A stretch of 30,764 nucleotides of DNA, taken from CAYYNP01 sp964472545. GTDB lineage: Bacteria; Planctomycetota; Planctomycetia; Pirellulales; Thermoguttaceae. This document shows positions 8,901 to 16,943 of the stretch, in pieces; the stretch's first letter is position 1; each line of letters starts with the position of its first letter. Below the pieces are notes generated by a model. The model did not search any database, was not told where the DNA came from, and saw only the letters and a program-made list of their open reading frames with translations. The stretch lies in assembly GCA_964472545.1 (NCBI GenBank), contig CAYYNP010000092.1, positions 1 through 30,764 of the forward strand, in the 5' to 3' direction. Made by a program: the position numbers and the translations under genes.

Positions 8901-11146
8901 GCGTCTGGAGAACGACCTCCCGCGAGCCGGAGTTGGAGGCCGAATGCACTATACCCCAGGAATCTGTGCAATGGCCCCCGCCCCACATTGCCGTCTCTGG
9001 CGATGGGTCCACCATCGTCTGGTCTGGTGGTTCGAGCCTCACTCTGTACGACGTCGCTACCGGCCTCCGGAAGCACTGGGCGGCCGGTGAACACGTAAGT
9101 GATCTGGACGTTTCTCTTGACGGCTCATTGGTGGCCGCGCAGCGACCGTGGGACGTTCAAGTCTGGGATACCGCTGGCGAGCGACCTCTTCTGCGGCATA
9201 CTCACCCTGGGCTTGGGGGCTCGCGCGACGTTCGCTTCTCTCCGAATGGATCGCGTCTGGCCGTTGCCCACTGGAATAACGACGTCCGTCTGCACGACAC
9301 CACCAGCGGTGAGACATTGGGCGTGTTTCGCGGGCACGCCGGCCCGGTCTGGTCGCTGGCGTTCTCCCACGACGGATCACTCTTGGCGTCCGGGGGCGAC
9401 GACGGCACGGTCCGTCTCTGGGATATCGCGCACGGGCACCAGCGAACCGTGCTGTCCGGCCATCCAATGTGTGTCACCGCGTTGGCATTCTCTCGTGACG
9501 GACGGACCGTGGCGTCGATCAGCGAGGATGGAGAAACCCGCCTCTGGCCGGCCGCAACCGAGCGCGAAGTACACGACGACGTCTGGTACTGGGCCCGCCG
9601 GGCGGCAGTCCACGAGCAGCGAAGTCTGTGGGAACCGGCGCTGTCCGACTTGACCGAGGCAATCCGCTGCGAGCCCAGAGCCGATCTCCTGGCAAGCCGA
9701 GGCCTGGTGTACCTCCGCCTCGATCGGCACGCCGAAGCGCTGGCCGACTACCGGATGGCGCTGGAGATCACCGATTCCTCGGACCGCGCACGTTGGAACC
9801 TGCTCAGGGAAATCGCTTTATGGCAGCCTCTTTCCCAGCGCTCCCGGCCGCCGGTGCAACCCTGGCGATACACGGTGGAGCAACCGAACGACGGCTGGCA
9901 GGACCCCGATTATGACGAGACGAGATGGCAGAGCGGCGGGCCGAGGTTTGAAGCGCCGGGTATGGGCCGCGACTGGCCGAAAGACCAGATCTGGCTCCGC
10001 AGGGAGTTGCTGTTGCCGGACGATTTCAGCGGCGCGCCCTGCTTCCTCGTCTACGCCGACGACGACGTGACCGTCTTCCTCAACGGCGTCGAGGCGGCTC
10101 GGGCCGGCTTTGTCGGCTTCAACGAGTATCAACGCGTCTCGTGCAACGACGCGGCCGCCGCCACGCTCGAGCCGGGACGCAACACGCTGGCCGTCCACTG
10201 CCGCAACACGCTGGACCGCGGAGCCGTTCAAGTGACGCTCGGAACCCGTGATTCCGGCGAGGCATTGTTCGAACTCCTCGGCCGGGCGCTGGAGACCCAT
10301 CCCGATAATCACGAACTGATCCGTATGCGTGCCGACCTCAACTTCGATCTCGAGCGCTGGGACCGCGCCGCCGAAGACTACGCCGTCGTTCTCGGCGCCC
10401 TCGAGCAGCAGGCAGAATGGAAATCGGAGCGGGGCAAGTTGCTCCGGGAACTCGGCCGGCACGACGCGCTCTTTGATGCGCTGGTACAATGTTTGCCCGA
10501 GGATTCGGGCCTCTGGCTGGGACGTGCACGAAACCTGGCGCTGGAAAGCCGCTGGCCGGAGTCCGCCGCCGCCTTTGCCCGCTACGAAGAAACTCCTCCC
10601 GACAACAGCGAGATCTGGCTGGAAGTTGCCTGCGCGCGGCTGTTGGCCGGCGACCGGGCCGGCTACCGGGAGACCTTGGCCCGGCTTCGCGACCGGGCCG
10701 GCGAGGCACCCGGCGGCTTCGCCGCTTTCGTCCTGGCTCGAACGATCAGCATGGTGCCGCAGGACCGAGACCTGGCCCAACAGGCGGTCGGCTGGGGGGA
10801 GCAGTCGCTTATTGATAGCCGGGATCACTGGAAAGTCCACGCTCTCGGTTTGGCGCTGCTTCGCGCCGGCGACTACGACGCAGCCCGGAGCAGGCTGCGA
10901 GATTCTCTGGCCGGCGATTGGCAGCCGGCTCAGAACCACCTCGCCCTGGCGCTAGCCGACTACCACGCCGGCGACAAGCAACAGGCCCGACAATGGCTGG
11001 ACGAAGCCCGGCAGTCCATTGACAAGAAGAAGGCTCTCGCCGCCGCCGGCCCAGTCGATGAACAGGTTCTCGACTGGCTGGCAACCAACGTCCTATTGAT
11101 AGAGGCCGAGGAGCTAATCGACTCGCCCGACGGCGGGTCGCCCTGA
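5969..11146 (+). CDS. Receptor-like Ser/Thr protein kinase with WD40 propellers, sugar-binding-like domain and TPRs
   Basis: The 1725-residue protein starts at ATG 5969 behind AGGAG (5957-5961); the upstream GTG at 5939 has a poor site. A short N-terminal helical region precedes a Hanks-type kinase domain (about 87-440), with glycine loop GRGGMG (98-103), catalytic Lys 120, HRDVKPSN (306-313) and DFG (326-328), so it should be active. A hydrophilic insert of about 100 residues lies between the hinge and the HRD loop. One transmembrane segment (about 468-496) is followed by a coiled coil. The WD40 region (about 608-1195) has 14 recognisable blade-end motifs such as VQLWQTS, VCLWDGA and VRLWDIA, enough for two 7-bladed propellers. 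A beta-rich domain resembling galactose-binding folds (about 1305-1425) and TPR-like helices to the end complete it. The sensor half probably lies on the other side of the membrane from the kinase. The gene forms a pair with the ECF sigma factor. Confidence 0.9.
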   Translation: MISPESEGNLLDQLADEFLERLRRGERPALEDYANQHPKLAEEIHDLFPTLAVMEQVAPSDAGSSDPDETIGPRKQETTTERLLPRQIGDYRILREIGRGGMGVVYEAEQQSLSRRVALKLLPTQVSKDQRASERFRREARAAARLHHTNIVPVFDVGQDGDACFYAMQFIQGQPLDEVIGELAELKTSDLTKQDHAPLPINSVALSLWREEFAPLNFGEVTVFSGDRNAPAPASGTADAKYDHVAGAGGSSDRPTSEDTSSAVLPGQHDLSTVESDYRHYFHSVARVGHQVAEALSYAHTRGVIHRDVKPSNLLLDAAGVVWVTDFGLAKTEDDGLTRTGDMLGTIRYMSPERFKGHCDARADVYGAGVTLYEMLTLRAAFNSHDRLTLIEQIASREPPRPRALDPHVPRDLETVILKAMEKDARQRYQSAEELREDLHRFLEDRPILARPIGRTERLIRWARRNRPLAASLAVTAALLLAVAVASTATAGYFQNLAGRNQRLADRNGELAGANADLADQNSTQRDEAVASRNEAVEAHRVLRRELYIADMSQVRQAYQDGTIDRVQELLDKYIPLEDPPDLRGFEWYYWWQAAHLDVKRIQSAGPRSALAVSPDRKWAAVKVWRRSVVVYDIQTMRVVATLTAGFYDPMGVELAFSHDGQFLAAARADHRVQLWQTSDWSALPSLEHDGPVRAVAFSSAGLLAACDAQGQITFWNTERWRPEGAVLQTGRATSGLAFSPDGSRLLTASGEPGHAPEFGADVWDVSDRPTERHLKRLRRGVIRVAWTGGADRDLIATGSWDGSVCLWDGASFERLQQFSAGGPILSLAFSSDGARLVAGTGRNNTLHVWETDSGRSVSTIKGHSRAVWGAAFVDGGETLWSSSEDRYLKAWDLSHGEPFRRLPPTSGDGDRGQRLAFGADRRTLWHSAAAGPVSRWDTANRATLASLDLAGDESHAVLSNSGDLLLTLTRRDGVSARVWRTTSREPELEAECTIPQESVQWPPPHIAVSGDGSTIVWSGGSSLTLYDVATGLRKHWAAGEHVSDLDVSLDGSLVAAQRPWDVQVWDTAGERPLLRHTHPGLGGSRDVRFSPNGSRLAVAHWNNDVRLHDTTSGETLGVFRGHAGPVWSLAFSHDGSLLASGGDDGTVRLWDIAHGHQRTVLSGHPMCVTALAFSRDGRTVASISEDGETRLWPAATEREVHDDVWYWARRAAVHEQRSLWEPALSDLTEAIRCEPRADLLASRGLVYLRLDRHAEALADYRMALEITDSSDRARWNLLREIALWQPLSQRSRPPVQPWRYTVEQPNDGWQDPDYDETRWQSGGPRFEAPGMGRDWPKDQIWLRRELLLPDDFSGAPCFLVYADDDVTVFLNGVEAARAGFVGFNEYQRVSCNDAAAATLEPGRNTLAVHCRNTLDRGAVQVTLGTRDSGEALFELLGRALETHPDNHELIRMRADLNFDLERWDRAAEDYAVVLGALEQQAEWKSERGKLLRELGRHDALFDALVQCLPEDSGLWLGRARNLALESRWPESAAAFARYEETPPDNSEIWLEVACARLLAGDRAGYRETLARLRDRAGEAPGGFAAFVLARTISMVPQDRDLAQQAVGWGEQSLIDSRDHWKVHALGLALLRAGDYDAARSRLRDSLAGDWQPAQNHLALALADYHAGDKQQARQWLDEARQSIDKKKALAAAGPVDEQVLDWLATNVLLIEAEELIDSPDGGSP

Positions 11147-11453
11147 CGCGTGGTCGCTGACAACGGCGATTTGGGCCCCGAACCGCCCCAAGCGGACCGC
11201 CCGGCGCTGCACTTTCGGACCGCCGTTCACAATCACCAGGCAGAAGCAGATCGTCAAACCTACTGCGCTAGCCGCTGGTGCCGGTCCCAGCGTCGTGAGC
11301 CTCCAAGCGCGCTGCGAGCGAAGATCCGTCGAGCAACGAGGGGCATTGCCCCAGGCTACGGTGAATATGGCCTTCGGCCAGGCGCGGGCGCCGAACGAAC
11401 CGGCACGTTTGAGGCCGGATCTTGGCGCCCGCACGTCGAATGGTAAGACGTTG
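11147..11453. other. Convergent intergenic region with two short palindromes
   Basis: These 307 bp lie between the stop of the plus-strand kinase gene and the stop of the minus-strand VIT-VWA gene. I see no coding sequence. Hairpins GGGGC-ATT-GCCCC (11340-11352) and TGGCC-TTC-GGCCA (11368-11380) are the only structure. Neither is followed by a T-run, so intrinsic termination is uncertain. Confidence 0.5.
11340..11380. repeat. Two adjacent short palindromes, possible REP remnant or terminator
   Basis: A 13-nt hairpin (11340-11352, 5-bp stem) and a second 13-nt hairpin (11368-11380, 5-bp stem) are 15 nt apart. The second one recurs as its exact reverse complement at 29601-29613 in another convergent gap. 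This favours a dispersed repeat, with possible bidirectional terminator function. Confidence 0.5.
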
Positions 11454-13892
11454 CTACAACGACGCCGTCACCGCGCGAATCTCGGGCAGCTTTGCCAAGG
11501 CCTCGAGTTGCTTCACGTCGATCGTGCCGATCAGCAGCTTGACCGATTTGGCCCGCGCGAGTTCCTTGAAGCCGAGCTCGGTGAGCTTTGCCACGGCTTC
11601 GTCGGTCAGCGACGCGAGTTGCACGCGGATCTCGATGCGGCCGTTCTTGACGACCAGCTTGCCGACGGTCAAGTTCCCATTCGTGCCTTCTTTGGCCAGC
11701 TTGTCGGCCAGACCGCGGAGTTGGGCCTCGAGCTTGTTGACGTGGGCCGACGGATCGGCCGGGCGGTCGCCGCGAGCCTCGTCTTCGGCTTTTTCCGTCC
11801 GCCCGGGGCCGCTTGCGGGGCGGGAGGGAGCCAGCGGGCTCGGCATGGCAGCCGCCGCGGGGGCCTTCGCGGCCGACAACGAACCCGCCTTGCCGAAGTA
11901 GGCGCGGCTGCTGCGCCGCATCAGGGTGGCGCCCCTGCCTCGCCCACCGAACACGCCCTCGTAGCTGACGCCCTCGGGCATTTCGACCGGCACGGCAACG
12001 GTCCGCGACTGGCCGCCTTCGGTGATCCGCAGCTTCTCCACCGCCACGAAGCTGGTGAATTGCGTGAGCAGTTGATACCGCAGCCCCAGGCCGAGAACCT
12101 CTTCCTTAACGGCCGGATTGGGGTTGTTTTGCTGGATGGCTGCCAGATCGGAGTTCATCAAGTCGTCGACCTTCGCCCGAGCCCAAAGCGGCGCCAGCAC
12201 CTCGTTCGCGTCTTGATCGTCGGGCAACGTGACGTCGATCTTCCGCTCGAAGTCTCCCTCGCCCGTTCGGCCGCGAAGCGTGATCGTGCCGCGTCCGCCC
12301 GTGGTGTATCGGCCCTTGACCACCACCGGCGTGGAACTGAACAGATCGGGCACGCGGGCGGGGAAGACTTCTTCGACCTTCAGATCGCCGAAGTCGAGCA
12401 CGACGTCGGTCAGCACGGGCGTACGCACCCGCTCATAAAAGCGCTCGGCCGCGCCGACCGCCTGACGATCGTCGAGAATGTAATGTACCTCGCCGCGTCC
12501 GGCCCGGGCCATGCCGTCGAGCAGGAAGCGGTTTACGCTACGGCCGATGCCGAAGGAGAAGACCCTCGCGGTGCCGGCGTTCTTGCCCACCGCGTCGATG
12601 ATCGCCATATCGTTGCCCACGTAGCCGTCGGTCATGAAGCAGACGATCCGCACGCGTTCCGGATCGTGCTGGTCGGCCAGGCAGGCGTGGATCGCCTTCA
12701 TCATCTCGGTCCCGCCGCTGCCTTGCAGGTTGCCCAGGTAGCTCAGGGCCTTCGCGCGGTTTTCGTCCGTATTGGCCACCGGCTCGGAGAAACAGAATCC
12801 CACGCCGCCGGCGAAGGTCATCAGATTGAACGTGTCGTTCTCGTGCAGGCCTTGGATGCAGAGCCGCATTGCCTGCTTGGCCGTTTCGATCGGGAAACCG
12901 CTCATCGAGCCGCTCTTGTCGATCACGAAGATGATCTCCTTGGGCACGATCAGTTCGCTGCGCACGCGCTTCGGCGGCTGCAAGACGACGGTGAAGAACT
13001 TGCCGCGCTCGTCGGTGTGCGTGAGCACGGTGTCTTCGATCTTGTCGCTAGAGGTCTCGTAGATGAGCACGAAGTCCTTGTTGGGGATCGTGCGGCTTTG
13101 CTTCAGCTTGATGACCGCTTGGGTACGCTGGTTGTTGACGAAGTCGACGTCTACGGCGTGCTGCTTCGAGTCGAGCCGGCGGATCGGCAGCCCGGCGTCG
13201 AGATTCACGGTGACCGAGATATCGTGTCCCGCCCGCGTGCCCTCGGGCGTTACCGGCGGTGAGATGCGGTTGGCGTCGGGCACTTCGGTGGTGGGTGGAG
13301 CGATGCCGGTGCCGGCATCGCCGGTCGGGTTGCCGGGCATGTATCGTGGTCCGACGACCATCGGGAAGTCGAACGAGTATTCGCCGTCCTTCCAGTCGAG
13401 CGTTTCGCTATAAGCGATCGTGATATCGACCTTCTCTCCCGGCTCGATGTTCGCCACCGACTGCGTGAAGATGTTCGGCCGCTCCTGATCCAGCAGGCTG
13501 GCCACCTGGCCTTGGGCCTTGGCCGCCTCGTAGATCGCCCGGGCTTCGCCGCGTTCCTTGATCTCGCCGTCGATGATCCGCTCGCCCACGGTCATCGTCA
13601 TCCGGTCGACGGCCGCGTTCTGCGAGAGCGGGAAGACGTAGATCGCCTCGATCTTGTCCTCGAACGGGTTGTGGAATTGCTGCTTGACGGTCACCCGGGC
13701 GATAAACCCGGCCACGTCGACGGTCACCTCGGTATGCTTCAGCGGGCAGGACCCCAGCGGCCTGCCGTCGGCCCCGATGGCGTCGAGCCGGCCTTCGGTG
13801 ATTTTGTCGTCGGTGGCCTGTGAAACTGCCGTACCGGCAAAAAACGCAACTAGGCCCACCAGGGCCAGGCAGAGAAGACGGGCGGATTTCAT
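11454..13892 (-). CDS. Secreted VIT- and VWA-domain protein
   Basis: The 812-residue protein carries a signal peptide (about 1-27). A VIT domain follows (about 30-165, with VKQQFHNPFEDKIEAIYVFPL and IYEAAKAQGQVASLLDQERPN split around residues 70-140). The von Willebrand A domain (about 315-480) has an intact MIDAS: DKSGS at 325-329, the SGGTEM threonine and the CFMTDGYVGND aspartate. A linker rich in Ala, Pro and Ser leads to a C-terminal alpha/beta domain (about 715-812). The VIT-VWA arrangement is that of inter-alpha-trypsin inhibitor heavy chains and many bacterial secreted proteins, and implies metal-dependent protein binding at the cell surface or in the periplasm. A GGAG 8 nt upstream supports the start. 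The gene is monocistronic, divergent from the OLD-like ATPase gene and convergent with the kinase gene. No lipobox or PEP-CTERM tail is present. Confidence 0.88.
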   Translation of the reverse strand: MKSARLLCLALVGLVAFFAGTAVSQATDDKITEGRLDAIGADGRPLGSCPLKHTEVTVDVAGFIARVTVKQQFHNPFEDKIEAIYVFPLSQNAAVDRMTMTVGERIIDGEIKERGEARAIYEAAKAQGQVASLLDQERPNIFTQSVANIEPGEKVDITIAYSETLDWKDGEYSFDFPMVVGPRYMPGNPTGDAGTGIAPPTTEVPDANRISPPVTPEGTRAGHDISVTVNLDAGLPIRRLDSKQHAVDVDFVNNQRTQAVIKLKQSRTIPNKDFVLIYETSSDKIEDTVLTHTDERGKFFTVVLQPPKRVRSELIVPKEIIFVIDKSGSMSGFPIETAKQAMRLCIQGLHENDTFNLMTFAGGVGFCFSEPVANTDENRAKALSYLGNLQGSGGTEMMKAIHACLADQHDPERVRIVCFMTDGYVGNDMAIIDAVGKNAGTARVFSFGIGRSVNRFLLDGMARAGRGEVHYILDDRQAVGAAERFYERVRTPVLTDVVLDFGDLKVEEVFPARVPDLFSSTPVVVKGRYTTGGRGTITLRGRTGEGDFERKIDVTLPDDQDANEVLAPLWARAKVDDLMNSDLAAIQQNNPNPAVKEEVLGLGLRYQLLTQFTSFVAVEKLRITEGGQSRTVAVPVEMPEGVSYEGVFGGRGRGATLMRRSSRAYFGKAGSLSAAKAPAAAAMPSPLAPSRPASGPGRTEKAEDEARGDRPADPSAHVNKLEAQLRGLADKLAKEGTNGNLTVGKLVVKNGRIEIRVQLASLTDEAVAKLTELGFKELARAKSVKLLIGTIDVKQLEALAKLPEIRAVTASL

Positions 13893-14219
13893 GGGATTTT
13901 CTCCGGGTTGAGGCCAGGGTACATCCTCTTAGACGACAACCCGGGGGGCTTGGTTCCGCCGAGGTTGAATTCGTCGACTACCTCTCGGCAATCGCCTCGT
14001 TACATACGTCGGGAGCATCGCCCTGAATTCCGCCCGAACTCCGGGCATCTAGTCCTGCTTGACGCGGAGGAGAATTCCCTTTCTCATGGAACGTGGTTCC
14101 CGGTGTTCGTCGACGGTCGAACTCCGCAGTGTGGGGGGGCGGCAAAGATAGGATGTGGGCGGTTACTGGAGTTGGGAAGGTCGACGTTCCGCGAGGAGTG
14201 GAGGGGTCTGGAGGAGACA
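13893..14219. other. Divergent intergenic region between VIT-VWA and OLD-like genes
   Basis: The 327 bp contain both gene starts' upstream regions. An open frame reads into the ATPase gene from 13908, but its translation has no recognisable features and the strong GGAGGAG at 14210-14216 marks the real start. I could not identify a convincing -35/-10 pair on either strand. No palindromic repeat is present, unlike most other gaps here. Confidence 0.5.
14210..14216 (+). promoter_or_regulatory. Ribosome binding site fixing the OLD-like ATPase start
   Basis: GGAGGAG lies 3 nt before ATG 14220 at its 3' end, with GGAGG 5 nt away. It decides in favour of residue 105 of the long open frame as the true start. 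That start gives the usual short strand before the Walker A motif. Confidence 0.7.
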
Positions 14220-15953
14220 ATGCTGACGAAACTAAGCACTCACAACTTCAAGCGTTTTGGCTCAGCGGAGATTGATTTAGGAAACCCGGTTATCTTCATC
14301 GGACCGAACGACTCCGGAAAGACGACTGCTCTGCAAGCACTTGCCGTGTGGAACGTGGGCGTGAAGCGGTGGAACGAGAAGCGCGCCGGCAAGAAGGCGC
14401 CAGAGAAGCGTCCGGGCGTGACGATCAACCGACGTGATCTGATCGCCGTTCCCGTTCCAAGTGCCAATCTTCTGTGGAGAGACCTTCACGTGCGGGACGT
14501 GCGCAAGATCGACGGGAAACAGCAGACCCAACCCGTCTTTATCGACATCACGGTCCAGGGAGTGACCGACGGAAAAGAGTGGAAATGTGGGCTGGAATTC
14601 TACTATGCGAACGAGGAGTCGTTCTATTGCCGCCCGTTGCGTCTTTCCAACGGCAAGAACCCAGAGCGGATGACGATTCCCGATGAAGCCGCCAAGGTAG
14701 ATGTGGCGTTTCTTCCACCGATGTCGGGGTTGGCTGCGAGCGAGACGCGTCTTGACCCGGGCGCGGTGAGTGTCTGTCTTGGAGAAGGCAGAACGGCCGA
14801 AGTCCTAAGGAACCTCTGCTACCAGATTCACTCTTCTGAGTCCGACGGAGGCGGGCAGTGGGCTGAAGTGTGCCAACAGATTGACAGTCTGTTTGGAGTC
14901 AAACTGGACGAGCCAAGATACGTCGCGGAACGGGGCGAGATTACGATGTCGTACGTTGACCGTAACAAGACGCGTCTGGATCTGTCTTCCGCAGGACGCG
15001 GGTTGCAGCAGACTCTCCTACTCCTGGCGCACCTTACGACCAATCCCGGTGCCGTTATTCTGATCGACGAACCAGACGCGCACTTGGAAATCCTGCGGCA
15101 GCGACAGATCTACGAACTGATGTCTCAAGTAGCGCGCAGCAGTGGATCCCAGATTATCGCCGCCAGCCATTCCGAGGTGGTCCTGAACGAGGCCGCCGAC
15201 CGGGACGTCGTGGTCGCATTTGTCGGAAAGCCGCACCGAATCAATGATCGTGGGCAACAAGTACTCAAGTCGCTGAGAGAAATCGGCTACGACCAGTTCT
15301 ATCAAGCCGAGCAAACGGGATGGGTCCTCTACCTTGAGGGATCAACCGATCTGGCGATACTTCGCGCATTTGCAGAGACCTTGAATCACGACGTTCTCGA
15401 CGTGCTGGATCGGCCGTTCGTAAGGTACGTGGCGAACCACCCCCCCAATGCCCGAAGTCACTTCCGCGGATTGCGTGAAGCCAAGCCAGACTTGGTCGGA
15501 ATCGCGATCTTCGACCGTCTCGATCAATCGTTGCACGATCAAGCTGACTTGATAGAAACGATGTGGTCGCGACGCGAGGTCGAAAACTACTTGTGCAAGC
15601 GAGAGGTTCTCTTGGCCTGGGCACGTGACGCAGGAGCCAAGGACGCAGGCGGGCCTCTGTTCGCAAGCCAATCGGTTGGGCTAATGGAGAGGACCATTTC
15701 AGAAGTCGAAGCGGCTATGGATACGCTGGGCAAAGGATCGCCCTGGTCGGACGACGCAAAAGTCACTGACGACTTTCTTGACCCGCTTTTCAACAAGTTC
15801 TTCACAGACCTGAACCTCCCGAATCTGCTCCGGAAGACGCACTACCACGTGCTGGCAGGCTACGTTCAAGAAGACCAGATTGATCCCGAGGTCGTTCATG
15901 TGTTGGATACAATTCTGGAAGTGTCAAAGCGCGCCAGACCCGTACACGAATGA
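14220..15953 (+). CDS. OLD-like ATPase with TOPRIM-like C-terminal domain
   Basis: The 577-residue protein starts MLTKLSTHNFKRFGSAEID, typical of SMC/RecF-like AAA ATPases. Walker A is GPNDSGKTT (28-36), the signature is LSSAGRGLQQT (about 258), Walker B is VILIDEPDAH (D283, E284) and the switch histidine sits in AASHSEV. The C-terminal half has LYLEGSTDLAIL (Glu 373) and IAIFDRLDQS (D432, D435), matching the TOPRIM pattern of OLD-family nucleases, then RREVENYL, common in this group. The second acidic pair is spaced DxxD instead of the usual DxD. OLD-like proteins act in phage defence (for example P2 Old and Gabija GajA) or DNA repair. No UvrD-like partner or other defence gene adjoins, so a stand-alone role is inferred. 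Its codons look less GC-rich than those of its neighbours, which hints at transfer. Confidence 0.82.
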   Translation: MLTKLSTHNFKRFGSAEIDLGNPVIFIGPNDSGKTTALQALAVWNVGVKRWNEKRAGKKAPEKRPGVTINRRDLIAVPVPSANLLWRDLHVRDVRKIDGKQQTQPVFIDITVQGVTDGKEWKCGLEFYYANEESFYCRPLRLSNGKNPERMTIPDEAAKVDVAFLPPMSGLAASETRLDPGAVSVCLGEGRTAEVLRNLCYQIHSSESDGGGQWAEVCQQIDSLFGVKLDEPRYVAERGEITMSYVDRNKTRLDLSSAGRGLQQTLLLLAHLTTNPGAVILIDEPDAHLEILRQRQIYELMSQVARSSGSQIIAASHSEVVLNEAADRDVVVAFVGKPHRINDRGQQVLKSLREIGYDQFYQAEQTGWVLYLEGSTDLAILRAFAETLNHDVLDVLDRPFVRYVANHPPNARSHFRGLREAKPDLVGIAIFDRLDQSLHDQADLIETMWSRREVENYLCKREVLLAWARDAGAKDAGGPLFASQSVGLMERTISEVEAAMDTLGKGSPWSDDAKVTDDFLDPLFNKFFTDLNLPNLLRKTHYHVLAGYVQEDQIDPEVVHVLDTILEVSKRARPVHE

Positions 15954-16067
15954 CGCTGTCTGTGCGAGTTCCCGATCAAGCCAACAAGCACAAGAGAAAG
16001 TGGAGGCCGCCGGGGAAATAACAACGTCATCCCCGACGCGGCGTTTCGTGGCCAAGGCCTACGGCAA

Positions 16068-16091
16068 CATGCCCACGCAAGCGTGGGCATG
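16068..16091. repeat. Perfect 11-bp palindrome, REP-like or bidirectional terminator
   Basis: CATGCCCACGC (16068-16078), a 2-nt AA spacer and GCGTGGGCATG (16081-16091) form a perfect hairpin. It lies in the 184-bp gap between two convergent genes, where a shared terminator would be useful. The lack of a T-run and its similarity in style to the other palindromes suggest a dispersed REP-like element. Confidence 0.65.
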
Positions 16092-16137
16092 CCACCCCGG
16101 TTTCCCTGCGCGTTCTGACGCGGAACAGAGCGTTCGT

Positions 16138-16755
16138 CTACTCCGCCACGCCGCCGGCGAACTTGGCCTGGTACTTGTTGAAGACCGTGATCACGACCGA
16201 GGCGGGCTCGCCGTCCTCGATCTCCAACGCCACGGGTTCATCGCCGGGGCCTTCGCCGCCGGAGAATCTGGCGTCGATCAGCGGCTTGGCGGCCTTGCCG
16301 AATCCGTAGAGGCGGTAGTCGTCGTCCGCCAGTTTTCTGACCGTAAGCAAGATGCAGTTGACCTCGGTCTTGCCGCGCCCGTCGTCGATGGTCAGGCCGT
16401 ACAGCTTGTCGCGGTCGACCAGCTTGCCGTCGATCACCGGCCGTAGCGTGGCCGAAGAGAAGAGCAGGCCCAGCGGCACGCCTTTCGCGACGGTCATGTC
16501 GGGCGTGTTGTCTTCGTCCAGACCTTTCTGCGGCGCCAGCAGAATCCCGCCTTCGACGCCCCGCACGGCCACGGCAACCGACTGGGCCGGGTCGCCGGTG
16601 ATTTTCACTTGCGGCTTTTCGATATCCGCCGCCGCCTTGGTCAACAACGCCCCGATCTTCTGTGCGGCCTCCTTCGGCACCGCCTCCACGTCCTGAGCCG
16701 CCGCCGAAGCCGCCACGGCCAACACCACCACAACACACAGACTGAATCGCATCAT
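16138..16755 (-). CDS. Small secreted protein of unknown function
   Basis: The 205-residue product begins MMRFSLCVVVVLAVAASAAAQ, a clear Sec signal peptide cleaved near residue 21. GGAGGAG (16764-16770 on the opposite strand) lies 8 nt upstream and fixes this start over the open frame that extends to 16947. The mature protein is mixed alpha/beta in character, rich in Asp, Val and Lys. It has no Cys, catalytic motif, lipobox or PEP-CTERM tail, and I recognise no family. A good promoter sits at 16828-16856. It is transcribed alone, convergent with the OLD-like gene. A role in the periplasm is all that can be said. Confidence 0.75.
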   Translation of the reverse strand: MMRFSLCVVVVLAVAASAAAQDVEAVPKEAAQKIGALLTKAAADIEKPQVKITGDPAQSVAVAVRGVEGGILLAPQKGLDEDNTPDMTVAKGVPLGLLFSSATLRPVIDGKLVDRDKLYGLTIDDGRGKTEVNCILLTVRKLADDDYRLYGFGKAAKPLIDARFSGGEGPGDEPVALEIEDGEPASVVITVFNKYQAKFAGGVAE

Positions 16756-16827
16756 CGGAAACACTCCTCCACAGTTGGCAACATCAAGAGAATCGAACCG
16801 GGCAACGATGCCGGTTTCCCAGGGAGA

Positions 16828-16856
16828 ATGATAGCACTCCGGGTGGTGTGGGGCAA
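16828..16856 (-). promoter_or_regulatory. Predicted sigma-70-type promoter of the small secreted protein
   Basis: Read on the minus strand, TTGCCC (16851-16856; 4/6) is followed after exactly 17 bp by TATCAT (16828-16833; 5/6). The expected leader to the ATG at 16755 is about 65 nt and contains the strong Shine-Dalgarno. It is the best-spaced promoter-like pair I found in the window. Confidence 0.5.
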
Positions 16857-16943
16857 GTAATGAGGGATGCATTAAGCAGACGCCGAATGCGCAGCGGTGG
16901 CACCCGAGCGAGGAGTATCCGATGTGGAGCAAGCCGACCACGT

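Noticed and set aside
11295..13262. A 655-codon plus-strand open frame opposite the VIT-VWA gene
   Set aside because: The minus strand has the intact VIT and MIDAS motifs. The plus-strand frame is His/Arg/Leu-rich shadow sequence.
14220..15953. Gabija (GajA/GajB) defence system
   Set aside because: The ATPase is OLD-like, but no UvrD-like helicase gene follows. The next gene is a convergent small secreted protein.
16888..16912. GCGCAGCGGTGGCACCC, similar to arms of two repeat families
   Set aside because: It is only a short partial match without an inverted partner, so it could be chance or a decayed copy.
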